Below, one piece after another: positions 1 through 8,881 of a stretch of 64,000 nt of DNA. This DNA comes from Planctomyces sp. SH-PL62. GTDB lineage: Bacteria; Planctomycetota; Planctomycetia; Isosphaerales; Isosphaeraceae. The notes under the pieces are model-generated. The model did not search any database, was not told the DNA's origin, and saw nothing but the letters and a program-made list of their open reading frames with translations. Position numbers and translations under genes: made by a program. Location: the NCBI RefSeq assembly GCF_001610895.1, contig NZ_CP011273.1, positions 4,154,001 to 4,218,000 of the forward strand, in the 5' to 3' direction. The stretch's first letter is position 1. Every line of letters begins with the position of its first letter.

Positions 1-120
1 CGCGCCTCTATCTCCTTGTGGGCGCTCACCGCGCCCGATACCCTCGTGGAGATCGCGGGCCGCGAAATCGACGGTGAACCTGTGAGGACTCGGGATGCGA
101 GCGACGAACGACCCCGGTAG
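1..120 (+). CDS. 3' end of an unidentified protein, cut by the window edge
   Basis: Frame 1 is open from the window edge and stops with TAG at 118-120, giving 39 residues of ordinary composition (LWALTAPDTLVEIAG, then a charged tail). It overlaps the ATG proposed for the next gene at 95 by 26 nt. No family can be assigned from so short a piece. It could also be a chance open frame, and frame 2 is open until a TGA near base 85. The balanced composition compared with the shadow frames is the only support. Confidence 0.35.
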   Translation, partial: RASISLWALTAPDTLVEIAGREIDGEPVRTRDASDERPR

Positions 121-2158
121 CCCGGGCGCGGCCTATGGAGCCTTCATCCGCCGATCCGCCCCATCGGCCCGTCGACCGTCGGGCTCGCCCTCGACGCCCG
201 AGGGTTGGGAGGAGCGTCTCCGAAGCGTCAAGGACGGCCTTCGGAGTTCGTTCTCACTGGCGATCATCCCCTCCTGCGACCTTGCGCCCGAGGTGCTGGG
301 CGTCGTCGAGCGGGCGGATTACGTCATCGAGCGGCTGACGTTCCAGAGCCGACCCGGGGTCCGGGTGACGGCGAATCTCTACCGCCCGCGAAACCTCGAG
401 GCCCCGGCTCCCGCCGTCCTCTGCGTGCATGGGCACTGGGCCTGGGCCCGGATCGATCCCGTCGTCCAGACTCGCTGCATCGCCCTGGCGCGGCTCGGTT
501 ACGTCTGCCTCTGCGTGGACGCCTTCGGCGCAGGCGAGCGGGCCGTGGTCCCCGGACCGGGGACCTACCACGGCGGCCTCATGGGGGCATCGCTTTGGGC
601 GGCCGGCGTCCCCCTGGTCGGGCTTCAAGTGCATGACAACCGGCGGGCCGTCGACTACCTCGTGTCCCGGCCGGAAGTCGACCCGACCCGGCTGGCGATC
701 ACCGGAGCCTCCGGGGGGGGGAATCAGACCCTCTACGCCGGGGCCCTCGACGATCGTCTCAAGGCCGTCGTCCCGGTCTGCGGGGTCGGGACGCTCGAAG
801 CCTATCTGGAGACGGCCTGCTGCGTCTGCGAGGTCAACCCTGCGGGCCTGAGCTACGCCACGACGGGAGACCTGCTGGCGATGGTCGCTCCTCGCGCCTT
901 GCTCGTCGTCAGCGCCAGCCGGGACGCCCCCCAGTTCAGCGCGAAAGAGGCCGCCAAAAGTCTCGACTACGCGCGTCCGAGGTTCGAGCGTCTCGGCGTC
1001 GGCGACCGGGTTCGCCACGTCACCGTCGATTCCGGTCACGACTACAACCAGCCGATGCGCGAGGCGCTATACGGCTGGCTGGACCGCTGGCTCCGGGAAC
1101 GGGGCGACGGCGGCCCGGTACCGGAACCCGAGGCTCGGCCCGAAGACCCCGCCCTGCTCCGCTGCTTCGCCGACGCCGAGTCCCGACCGGCGTCGGTCGT
1201 CACCATCCCCGAGTTCGTGCACCGAGAGAGCCTCGCTCGGCTCGCCGCGCTTCCCGACCCTCCCGACCATCGTCAGGCGTGGGAGGCCGAGGCGGTCACG
1301 ATCAAGGCTGGGCTCGCCGCGGAGGTCCTCGGCGGTCTCCCCAGGTCCAGTCCCCCACGACCTCGAATCGGATTCGACGCGGCCGGAGGTTGTTGGACGA
1401 TCGCGATGGAGCCCGAGCCGGGGCTTTCTTTGGCGGGCTACTTTCGCCCGCCCGACCTCGGGACCGTCGCCGGGACGCCTCGTGGAGTCGTCATCCAGAC
1501 GGCGGAACAGGGAGTCGACGCCGAGGCCGCTCGGGAGTGGGGAAGCTCCTGGACTCGCAGCGGTTACGCGACCTGCGCCGTGGAGTTGCGCGCGCTGGGG
1601 AGACTCAAGCCGGAGACCCCGGCGATCGCCGGGGTGCTTGATCACAATGAGGCCGAATGGGGAGTCTGGATCGGCCGCCCTCTGCTTGGTCAGTGGGTCT
1701 TCGACTTTCTCCAGTGGGTCGAGGCCCTTGCCGGGCTGATCGCGGCCCCCCCGGCTTCGTTCCTGGCGATCCCGGCCAACGTGCCTCTGCTCCTGCACGG
1801 TCGAGGTGCGACGGGGACGGCCGCGATCCTAGCGTCTGCGTATGCTCCACGCATCGACGCCGTGATCGCCGAGGGGGCTCCCGTCCGACTCGTCGCCGAG
1901 CCACCGGTCGCGTGGACCCAATCCCGCATGGGACTGATCGCGCCGAATCTTTTGAAGTATGGCGATTTGGGTCGGCTGGTAAGCCTGATAGCGCCACGTC
2001 GACTCGTCGTCGTCCGCGGTGTCGGGACCGACGGCGCGACGGTGCCTCTCCAGGACCTGGAAGCCTCATTCGCCCACGCACGGGCGATTTATGGGCTTTA
2101 TGATGCGAACTTAAAGCTGGTTTTGGCGAGTGCTCGGGTTGACGTCGGACTTCCCTGA
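95..2158 (+). CDS. alpha/beta hydrolase with two tandem hydrolase-like domains
   Basis: This 687-residue protein belongs to the alpha/beta-hydrolase superfamily and resembles the acetyl xylan esterase / dienelactone hydrolase-like proteins common in planctomycetes. Residues about 60-335 form a full domain: an HGHW oxyanion-type segment, the nucleophile elbow GASGGGN with its serine, and a late SGHDY histidine. Residues about 430-680 look like a second hydrolase core, but its elbow position reads GRGATG and lacks the serine, so it is probably not catalytic. No signal peptide is visible, so a cytoplasmic location is likely. The substrate cannot be read; a carbohydrate or carboxyl ester is the family expectation. 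The ATG at 95 is the only good start before the conserved region. It stands alone on the plus strand, 262 bp before the next gene. Confidence 0.8.
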   Translation: MRATNDPGSPGAAYGAFIRRSAPSARRPSGSPSTPEGWEERLRSVKDGLRSSFSLAIIPSCDLAPEVLGVVERADYVIERLTFQSRPGVRVTANLYRPRNLEAPAPAVLCVHGHWAWARIDPVVQTRCIALARLGYVCLCVDAFGAGERAVVPGPGTYHGGLMGASLWAAGVPLVGLQVHDNRRAVDYLVSRPEVDPTRLAITGASGGGNQTLYAGALDDRLKAVVPVCGVGTLEAYLETACCVCEVNPAGLSYATTGDLLAMVAPRALLVVSASRDAPQFSAKEAAKSLDYARPRFERLGVGDRVRHVTVDSGHDYNQPMREALYGWLDRWLRERGDGGPVPEPEARPEDPALLRCFADAESRPASVVTIPEFVHRESLARLAALPDPPDHRQAWEAEAVTIKAGLAAEVLGGLPRSSPPRPRIGFDAAGGCWTIAMEPEPGLSLAGYFRPPDLGTVAGTPRGVVIQTAEQGVDAEAAREWGSSWTRSGYATCAVELRALGRLKPETPAIAGVLDHNEAEWGVWIGRPLLGQWVFDFLQWVEALAGLIAAPPASFLAIPANVPLLLHGRGATGTAAILASAYAPRIDAVIAEGAPVRLVAEPPVAWTQSRMGLIAPNLLKYGDLGRLVSLIAPRRLVVVRGVGTDGATVPLQDLEASFAHARAIYGLYDANLKLVLASARVDVGLP

Positions 2159-2420
2159 GCAGATGCGCAGTGGAATTTGATTCGAGGCGGGATCAGATAA
2201 GGCCGATCGCCTGGGTTTTGACGCTGATTGGAGAGAGAAGCGCCTCTCTTCGCGCATTGACCCACAGCGGGAGGCACCGATAATCAAGGAAACCGAGATA
2301 GGCGTCGATACGTGCCACCGAGCGGCCTCTTGGGCCCTCGGCCGGCTGCGACGCCGGAGGTAGGTCGCCCGGATTCCCGGTCACAACCCGTTCGGTCGAG
2401 CATTTCACCTCGGACGTTTC

Positions 2421-4271
2421 ATGCAGAACAATCTCAACGCCCTCCCGCGGATCGAACTGGAACGCCCGAGTCGACGTGGCCTGGTCGGTCTGCGACTGGT
2501 GGGCCTGGTCGTCGCCCTCTCGGCGGTCGGCGGGGCGGCGTGGGCGTGGGAGCAGGGATATCGGCCCACCTGGCTCGATCGTCGGCAGGAGGTCTCGTTC
2601 CACCTGGCCGAGGTCGATCGCGGCGACATCGTCCAGTACGTCGTGGAATTCGGGACGATCGAAAGCGCCGCGGACGGCGTGGTGCGCTGTCAGGTGGAAG
2701 CTCTGGTCGGGATGGTCGGCGGCACCAACTCGAGCGGGTCGGGCGGCTCGGGCGGTCGCGGCGGGTCGACTTCCGGCTCCCAGTCTCGCGCGGCCCAGGT
2801 TTCGACGCCGGCGCCTGCGGTGAAAAAGAGCACCGGCTCGGCTTCTGCGAAATCGGCGACCGGCTCGGCTTCAAAGTCCGGATCCGGATCGGCGTCCGCG
2901 TCGACCCCGGTGGTATCCACCTCGGGTAAGCCGACGATCCGAAGTTTCAGCTACGTCGTGACCCCGTATTCGCCGTTGAAGCGGACGGCCTCGGCCTCGT
3001 CCGCAACGACGTCGAGCAGCAGCGGATCGCGAGGCGGTGGCGGCGGCGGTGGTATGGGGGACGAGAAGCCGGGCTCGACCCGGATCATCTCGATACTCCC
3101 CGAAGGGACTGCGGTCAAGAAAGGGGACGTCGTCTGCGAACTCGACTCCGCGGCGTTCCGCGACGAGTTGAAGGCGCAGCAGATCCGTTGGCTCCAGGCC
3201 AAGTCGTACGTCGAGCAGGCGACCTCGTTGCTGGCCGTGAACCAGATCACGCTCAAGGAATATCGCGAGGGGATTCTTCCTCAGGATATCCAACTCATCC
3301 GCCAGTATGTTCAGACCTGCGAGATCGAGCAGGATCGGGCGATGCGCAACCTCGAGTGGTCCAGAGGGGTCACGGCCAAGGGTCTTCGCACCAGTTCCCA
3401 ACTCCGCGCCGACGAGTTGTCGCTGCAACAATCGGAGTTCGTGCTCAGCGAGGCGAAAGGGATGCTCGAACGGCTGGAGAAATACACCGGCCCCAAGATC
3501 CTCAAGTCCCTGGAAGCGAAGCTCGCCTCGATCCTGACCGACAAACTGGCCCAGGACGCGAGTTTCGCGCTGGAGGCCGAGCGGCTCCAGCGGTTGGAGA
3601 AGAACGTCGCGGCCTGCACTCTCCGCGCCACTCGCGACGGCGTGGTGGTGTACATCAATCAGACGAACGCCTGGGGACGCGTGGAATCGGTGATCCAGGA
3701 AGGGACGACCGTTCGACAGGACCAGCCGATCTTCCAGCTTCCCGATCCCAAACGGATGCGGATCAAGGCCCGCATCAACGAGACGAAGGTGGCGATGCTG
3801 CGGAACGGCCAGGCGTGCTCCATCCGGCTCGACGCCTTCCCCGACCGCCTGCTCAGCGGCCGGGTGACAGATGTGACCGCGATCTCCTCGCCGGTGAACG
3901 GACCGTTCTCCGACGTGCGAGTCTACTTCGCCCTGATCGCGATCGAGGATGCCTTCGATGGGATTCGCCCCGGCCTCAGCGCCGAGGTGACGTTCCTTTA
4001 CGATCGGCGTTCGCAGGTCGACCGTCTGCCGCTCGCGGCCGTCCGGGACATCGGCGATGACTCATTCGTCGCCGTCCTGGAAAGCCAGCCCGCGCCTGAC
4101 GCCAAGGTCCCTTACCGCTGGCAGAAGGTGGAACTGGGCCTCAGCGACTCGGACTTCGTCGAGGTGCTCTCGGGCGTCCGTGAGGGAGAACAGGTCATCC
4201 TCGATCCTTTCACCCTGGAGGCGCCGCAAGTCGAGCCGACTCCCTCGCGCATCGCCTCGACCTCGCCCTGA
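2421..4271 (+). CDS. HlyD/RND-type efflux periplasmic adaptor with Ser/Gly insertion
   Basis: This 616-residue membrane-fusion protein has an N-terminal membrane anchor at about residues 22-45. The start of a biotinyl-lipoyl domain follows (about 60-95), with its second half at about 215-245 (PEGTAVKKGDVVCELD). Between them lies roughly 120 residues of Ser/Gly/Ala-rich low-complexity sequence, including a run of seven glycines. A helical hairpin (about 250-390) and a beta-barrel region (about 400-520) complete the usual order. Family members link an inner-membrane exporter to the outer envelope. The partner transporter is not in this window, as the next gene is on the other strand. The ATG at 2421 is chosen because the membrane segment begins about 20 residues later. 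Confidence 0.82.
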   Translation: MQNNLNALPRIELERPSRRGLVGLRLVGLVVALSAVGGAAWAWEQGYRPTWLDRRQEVSFHLAEVDRGDIVQYVVEFGTIESAADGVVRCQVEALVGMVGGTNSSGSGGSGGRGGSTSGSQSRAAQVSTPAPAVKKSTGSASAKSATGSASKSGSGSASASTPVVSTSGKPTIRSFSYVVTPYSPLKRTASASSATTSSSSGSRGGGGGGGMGDEKPGSTRIISILPEGTAVKKGDVVCELDSAAFRDELKAQQIRWLQAKSYVEQATSLLAVNQITLKEYREGILPQDIQLIRQYVQTCEIEQDRAMRNLEWSRGVTAKGLRTSSQLRADELSLQQSEFVLSEAKGMLERLEKYTGPKILKSLEAKLASILTDKLAQDASFALEAERLQRLEKNVAACTLRATRDGVVVYINQTNAWGRVESVIQEGTTVRQDQPIFQLPDPKRMRIKARINETKVAMLRNGQACSIRLDAFPDRLLSGRVTDVTAISSPVNGPFSDVRVYFALIAIEDAFDGIRPGLSAEVTFLYDRRSQVDRLPLAAVRDIGDDSFVAVLESQPAPDAKVPYRWQKVELGLSDSDFVEVLSGVREGEQVILDPFTLEAPQVEPTPSRIASTSP

Positions 4272-4283
4272 TGGTGAGTGAGC

Positions 4284-4307
4284 CGGGCCGGGAGGATTCC
4301 CGGCCCG
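4284..4307. terminator. hairpin between convergent genes
   Basis: A perfect 10-bp GC stem (4284-4293 with 4298-4307) closes on the 4-base loop GGAT in the gap between the convergent adaptor gene and the epimerase gene. There is no T tract, so it could serve as an intrinsic or assisted terminator for both strands. This is inferred from structure and position only. Confidence 0.5.
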
Positions 4308-4321
4308 CGCTCTGCCGGTCT

Positions 4322-5242
4322 TCATGGCACCTCTTTCGACGCGTCGACGAGTTGGGCGACCGTCTCTTCGAGCCTGGACTCGCCGCCGAACGTCATCCCG
4401 AGCGCGCGAATCCGATCGGTGGCGATTTCGTTCTTGGGTCGGCTCGCCGCCCCTTCGATCGCGCCGTCGGTCCCGGCGAGACGCTGCGCGATTCCCGCGA
4501 CTTGGTAATCGGAGACGTATCGATCGTAGCAGTTGAACATACGGCCGGTGACGGCGTCGGCGTCGGCCGTCAGCAGGAGTTCGACGGCCCTGGCGACGTC
4601 CGAAGCATGGACCTCCTTGCCCCCTCCCTGGCATTCGACCCGCTGGCCCGCGACCACCTTTCGCACCAGGTCGAACCATTTGCTCCGGTCGGGCGGGTGG
4701 GCCAGGCCGTAGACGCCGCACGGACGGAGCGCGCAGATCGGCAACCTGCCGCCGAGCCCGTAGCTCGACACGAAGGCCTCGATCGCCGCCTTGTGGGCCC
4801 CGTAGTGGCTGCAACTCCAGGTCGGGTGGGCCTCATCAAGCGGGCGGTCCGGCAGGATGACGTCGTGCACGGCGCACGAGGAAATGAACACGAACCGACC
4901 CACTCCTTCGCGTCGAGCTTCCTCGATCAGCCGGAGCGTCCCCAGGACGTTGCGCTCCACGAACTCCAGGATGTTCCCCTCACGATTCCGAAATCCACCC
5001 CCTGGATGGTCGAGCGCCGTGTGGACGACGGCGTCGGCCCCGGCCACAAGATCACGGGCGGCGCGTTCGTCTCCCAGCCCACCCTCGATCCAGTCGAGCG
5101 TCCCTTCGGGGAACGAATCGGGAAAGCCGCCGACGTCGCTGGTCGGACGTCGCCAGCAGATGAGCTGATGTCCCGCACCGGCCAGTTGTGAGACGATGTA
5201 GCGGCCGACGAATCCCGTCGCCCCGGTCACGGCGATTCTCAT
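4322..5242 (-). CDS. NAD-dependent epimerase/dehydratase (extended SDR)
   Basis: This 306-residue extended short-chain dehydrogenase starts with the Rossmann motif GATGFVG at residues 7-13. It carries the catalytic serine region (FISSCAVHD) and the YxxxK pair in HYGAHKAA. These proteins alter nucleotide sugars or related carbonyl substrates using bound NAD(P). The ATG at 5242 puts the glycine motif at the extreme N-terminus, as the family requires, although the open frame continues further upstream. The gene converges on the HlyD adaptor and diverges from the SGNH hydrolase gene 99 bp away. Its substrate cannot be named from sequence. Confidence 0.85.
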   Translation of the reverse strand: MRIAVTGATGFVGRYIVSQLAGAGHQLICWRRPTSDVGGFPDSFPEGTLDWIEGGLGDERAARDLVAGADAVVHTALDHPGGGFRNREGNILEFVERNVLGTLRLIEEARREGVGRFVFISSCAVHDVILPDRPLDEAHPTWSCSHYGAHKAAIEAFVSSYGLGGRLPICALRPCGVYGLAHPPDRSKWFDLVRKVVAGQRVECQGGGKEVHASDVARAVELLLTADADAVTGRMFNCYDRYVSDYQVAGIAQRLAGTDGAIEGAASRPKNEIATDRIRALGMTFGGESRLEETVAQLVDASKEVP

Positions 5243-5341
5243 GGTCCCAACCCCCCCTGTCAGTACCTCGCGCCCCGCACGCCGCGCATCCCCGAAGCTC
5301 ATGAGGCGGAAGACGAGGGGCGAGCCGACGGAGATCCCGGC

Positions 5342-6673
5342 ATGAATCAGGCCCCCGCCCCGCCCCCTCCCGAGCGTCCCTCGGCGCGCGTTCGATGGTT
5401 CAAGCGTTTCATCATACTCGCCACGCTCGTGGTGGTCGCTGGGATGGTCGCCTCGTTCCGAGTCGGTCGGTTCTACGTAGTCGAGGGCGCCTACTCGGCT
5501 CGCACGGCCGTCGTGCGATGGCTTACGGGCCTGCAGCCCGATCGCTCCGAGATCGAACTCGACTGGGCTCGGCGGCGGCGACGATCGGTTGAGAAGACGA
5601 CCGAGGTTCTGACGAAATTCTACGAGGGGGCCGACGAGCCGATTCGGGCCCTGTTCCAGACCGCCGGCATGGACCCTGCGCACGGGCTGGTTCGATTCGG
5701 CCGGGCCGACCAGACGTTCCTGCTCTCCTCGCAGGTCTTCGAGCGGGACGACGACGGCCGTTCGTATCGACTCAGGCCCGATACTCGTTCCGTCTGGCTT
5801 CGCCAGGTCACTCTTCACAACGGGCCTTTCGGCCTGTTCCAGGTCCTCGACACCCCCGAGCATCGGAAAGCGGCGGCCGAGGCCGGCGCGATCGTCGACG
5901 AAGGGTCGATCACGACGACCAATTCCTGGGGCCTGCGCGGGCCGGAACCTGATCCCTCCGCCCCCCTGCGCGGCGTCGTCCTCGGCGATTCGTTCATGCA
6001 GGGCATGTTCAACGGCGACGAGCAAACCCCGTCGGTCTACCTGGCGAATCGCCTGGCCGAACTCTATGGATGTCCGGTTTCGGTGGCCAACACGGGGCAC
6101 ATCGGCTACTCGCCCGAACAATACTTTTACTCGTTGCTGGAATACGGCGAGCGCCTGAAGCCCCAGTTCGTCGTCGTGAGCGTCTGCCCGAACGACTTCG
6201 GCGAGGGCTTCGAGATCCTCCAGGGCCAGGCCGATTGGCTCGATGAGGCGGCCTACTGGATCGATCGCATCTACGGCTGGTGCCGCGCCCGCGGCGTGAT
6301 CTGCCTGATCGTCCCTGTCCCGACGTACCCCCAGGTGGAGAGCCGACGGAAGGACGGATTCTACCCGGGGATGGTCAACAATGCCTTCCCCGGCCCGCCC
6401 CCCTGCTATTGCGACCCTCTGGAGCGATTTCTCGACGAACACCTTCGCCTGAGGTGGGAGGCCCAGCAGGCCGGGCAGAGCCTGCCGAGGAGCTTGCTCT
6501 ACAACCGACATATCGACGACGACCACTTCTCGCCGAGGGGCGCCGACCTCTGGGCCGAGGTCGTGGCCCGCCGACTGATGTTCCTGATCGAGACGATAGG
6601 GAGGGCGGCGAGCCCCTCCCTGCCGAAACCCAGGCTCAGTTCCCTGACGTCTTCGAGCGGACTCCGTCGATGA
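5342..6673 (+). CDS. membrane-anchored SGNH/GDSL-type hydrolase
   Basis: This 443-residue protein has an N-terminal transmembrane segment (about 22-42) and an SGNH-hydrolase core. Block I is GDSFMQG with the serine nucleophile, followed by block II (NTGHIGYSP), block III (CPNDF, giving the oxyanion-hole Asn), and a block V-type DDDHFSPRG with Asp and His. The long N-terminal part before GDS (about 45-210) is not recognised. Membrane-bound SGNH proteins often deacylate or acylate envelope polysaccharides, and AlgJ/AlgX-like proteins share this layout, but the substrate here is unknown. The last 38 nt overlap the 3' end of the convergent amidase gene. Confidence 0.75.
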   Translation: MNQAPAPPPPERPSARVRWFKRFIILATLVVVAGMVASFRVGRFYVVEGAYSARTAVVRWLTGLQPDRSEIELDWARRRRRSVEKTTEVLTKFYEGADEPIRALFQTAGMDPAHGLVRFGRADQTFLLSSQVFERDDDGRSYRLRPDTRSVWLRQVTLHNGPFGLFQVLDTPEHRKAAAEAGAIVDEGSITTTNSWGLRGPEPDPSAPLRGVVLGDSFMQGMFNGDEQTPSVYLANRLAELYGCPVSVANTGHIGYSPEQYFYSLLEYGERLKPQFVVVSVCPNDFGEGFEILQGQADWLDEAAYWIDRIYGWCRARGVICLIVPVPTYPQVESRRKDGFYPGMVNNAFPGPPPCYCDPLERFLDEHLRLRWEAQQAGQSLPRSLLYNRHIDDDHFSPRGADLWAEVVARRLMFLIETIGRAASPSLPKPRLSSLTSSSGLRR

Positions 6674-7661
6674 GCCGGTCCCATTGGAAGGCCGGGCCGG
6701 GGTCGGTCTTGTTGGCTTGAATGTGGTAATGGCCGAGGAGCCCCTGGTAGGCGTCGAACTCGGGCCGCGACAAGGTGTCGAGCCGGAGGACCCCCGCGGA
6801 GTCCCTCGGATAGTCGGGCTTGATCTTGGGGAAAACCGTGCAGAGGGTGGCCGTCAGCTTGACGAGCGCATCGTACTGAGCCTGGGTCAGGTCGTACTGC
6901 TCGAGGACCTGGCCGCGAATCTCCCCCTTGACCAGCTCGTTGTGGGCCGGGGCCAGGAGCGCGTCGGGGTTGTGGATACCGTTGCTCTCGGGGGTCCCGG
7001 GCAGCTTGATCTTCACGCGGCCCTCGGCGTCCTTCTCGTACCAGCGGTCGAGCGCAGCGGTGCGGCCGGGCGGGTAGGCCCCCATGTTGGCGATCTCGAT
7101 GCCGATCGAGCGGCCGTTGGCGATGGTGGCGTGCCAGGCGGCCTCCTTGAGATCGAGGGTCTGGTAGATCGTGCCGTCGATGTCGAGCATGAAGTGGACG
7201 CTCAGGCCCCGGTCGTCGTGGAGGACGCGAAAGCAGCGCTGGCTGGTGCCGCAGACGTCGTAATGGATGACGAACTGGTCGACGACGCGCTGGAGCAGCG
7301 GCAGGTCCCAGCCGCCGGACTGGACGCGAGCCAGTTCGGGCTCCGACAGTCCGTTCTTGCGGACGCCGAAGCGGGTGGTGGGGAGGCCCTCCTTGGCCTT
7401 GTCGGGGGGACCGAAGTGCGGGGGGACCCGGTACGCGTCATAGCCGCCCGGGTCCGTCCAGAGGACGACCGGGCTCGTCGTATGGAAAAGCTGGCCGCAG
7501 ACGACGATCTCGTCCCCCTTGCGGTCGAGCCGCTCCCCCGGCTTCGGGCCGTCGGCGGCGGTCGCGGTCAGGCCTGGGAGCAACAAGGAGGAGGCAAGGC
7601 TCAGGATGCCCAAGGCGGCGGTCAGGCCGTGCGGGGAGGGGCGGTGAGACGACGGGAGCAA
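6636..7661 (-). CDS. exported N-acetylmuramoyl-L-alanine amidase (Amidase_2/AmpD-like)
   Basis: This 341-residue amidase is predicted to cleave the bond between MurNAc and L-Ala in peptidoglycan. The Amidase_2 zinc site is visible as VIHYD, AWHAT and a late GHYH followed by a TDPGPAF motif; SIGIEIAN is also typical. A hydrophobic signal segment ending near ATAAD points to export. I chose a TTG start at 7661: no ATG precedes the signal peptide in frame, and AAGGAG lies six bases upstream of this TTG. The gene is divergent from the beta-lactamase-like gene, 129 bp away. Further upstream the frame stays open but reads as shadow sequence. Confidence 0.82.
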   Translation of the reverse strand: MLPSSHRPSPHGLTAALGILSLASSLLLPGLTATAADGPKPGERLDRKGDEIVVCGQLFHTTSPVVLWTDPGGYDAYRVPPHFGPPDKAKEGLPTTRFGVRKNGLSEPELARVQSGGWDLPLLQRVVDQFVIHYDVCGTSQRCFRVLHDDRGLSVHFMLDIDGTIYQTLDLKEAAWHATIANGRSIGIEIANMGAYPPGRTAALDRWYEKDAEGRVKIKLPGTPESNGIHNPDALLAPAHNELVKGEIRGQVLEQYDLTQAQYDALVKLTATLCTVFPKIKPDYPRDSAGVLRLDTLSRPEFDAYQGLLGHYHIQANKTDPGPAFQWDRLIDGVRSKTSGN

Positions 7662-7676
7662 GGCGGTCTCCTTCTC
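7655..7676 (-). promoter_or_regulatory. ribosome binding site deciding a TTG start
   Basis: Read on the minus strand, AAGGAG is followed by ACCGCC and then TTG. This is a near-ideal Shine-Dalgarno spacing and supports TTG at 7661 as the amidase start. Confidence 0.55.
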
Positions 7677-7790
7677 TTTGGGTCGGGCGGGTCGGGACCA
7701 GGAGGGGCATGGGGCTGGACTCGCGGCGAGGGGCGAATCACAATTGATTCTGAGCCGGCCGGAACGACGACACAAGCGGAAACCTCCATC

Positions 7791-8807
7791 ATGATCGGAT
7801 CGAAATTTCAGCACATCGACACGCCTCGTCGGGAGTTGGGGCGCGGCATGATCGGCCTCGCGGCGGTCGCCCTCGCGACGCTGACGCTGGGCGCGGCCGC
7901 CCTCGCCGCGGACGAGCCCGCCACGCAGCCGAGCGACCTTGCCGGCCGCATCGAGATGCTGACGAAGGCGCACAAGGGGAAAGCGGCGGTCGCCCTGAAG
8001 AACCTCCGGACGGGCGAGAGCTACGCCCTCAACGCCGACGCGCCCATGCCCACCGCCAGCCTCATCAAATTCCCGGTGATGATCGAAGCCTATCGCCAGG
8101 CCGCCGCAGGAAAGATCGATCTGGCCGCTCCGGTTACGCTGACGAAGAAGGACAAGGTGCCCGGCTCGGGAATCCTGACGGACCACTTCTCCGACGGGGC
8201 GCGGTTCCCGCTCCTCGACGCCGTCCACCTGATGATCACCTTCTCGGACAACACGGCGACCAACCTCGTCCTCGACGCGGTCGGGATCGGCTCGACCGCC
8301 GCGACGATGGAGGCGATGGGATTCCCCAATACCAAGATCCACTCGAAAGTCTACCGTCGCGACACCTCGGTATTCCCCGACCGCAGCAAGGTCTACGGCC
8401 TGGGGAGCACCACCGCCGCCGACATGATCCGACTGTTCGAGGCGCTGCACGCCCGGAAACTCGTCGACGAGAAAGCGAGCGAGGCGATGTGGAACCACCT
8501 GCTGACGTGCGACGATAAGGCCAAGTTCCCCCGCTTCCTCCCGCCGGGGACGAAGCTGGCGTTCAAGACCGGCAGCGTCGACGAGAGTCGGACCTGCGCC
8601 GGCGTGATCGAGACCCGAGGCGGGCCCGTCGCCCTCTGCGTGCTCACGACCGACAACGAAGACCAGAGCTGGACCGACGACAACGCCGGCAATCTGCTCT
8701 GCGCCCGGATCGCTCGCGAAGTCTACGACCATTTCTCGTCGCAGGTCGCCAACCCCGAGCCGACCGCCGCCAGGCCCGAGGAGGCCGCCGCGCCGGCGAC
8801 GAAATAG
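7791..8807 (+). CDS. serine beta-lactamase-like protein (class A-like fold)
   Basis: This 338-residue exported protein has an N-terminal hydrophobic segment ending near ALAADEP (about residue 40). It carries the three active-site motifs of penicillin-interacting serine enzymes: SLIK at 90-93, SDN at 152-154 and KTG at 259-261. The usual omega-loop glutamate motif of class A enzymes (ExxLN) is not visible in the corresponding stretch, which reads DTSVFPDRSK. Real beta-lactam hydrolysis is therefore uncertain; a DD-peptidase or other serine hydrolase role is possible. The start ATG at 7791 is the one preceding the signal segment. The divergent neighbour is a peptidoglycan amidase, which suggests an envelope-related pair. 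Confidence 0.8.
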   Translation: MIGSKFQHIDTPRRELGRGMIGLAAVALATLTLGAAALAADEPATQPSDLAGRIEMLTKAHKGKAAVALKNLRTGESYALNADAPMPTASLIKFPVMIEAYRQAAAGKIDLAAPVTLTKKDKVPGSGILTDHFSDGARFPLLDAVHLMITFSDNTATNLVLDAVGIGSTAATMEAMGFPNTKIHSKVYRRDTSVFPDRSKVYGLGSTTAADMIRLFEALHARKLVDEKASEAMWNHLLTCDDKAKFPRFLPPGTKLAFKTGSVDESRTCAGVIETRGGPVALCVLTTDNEDQSWTDDNAGNLLCARIAREVYDHFSSQVANPEPTAARPEEAAAPATK

Positions 8808-8881
8808 CGACTAGCGACCGCAATCATCCCGAGTCGGCCGGTCCGATAGGGTCGGCCGACGCCGTCACGAGGGAGGACATC

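Noticed and set aside
5243-6526. N-terminal extension of the epimerase frame
   Set aside because: The GATGFVG motif must be near the N-terminus, and the extension lies opposite the SGNH hydrolase gene.
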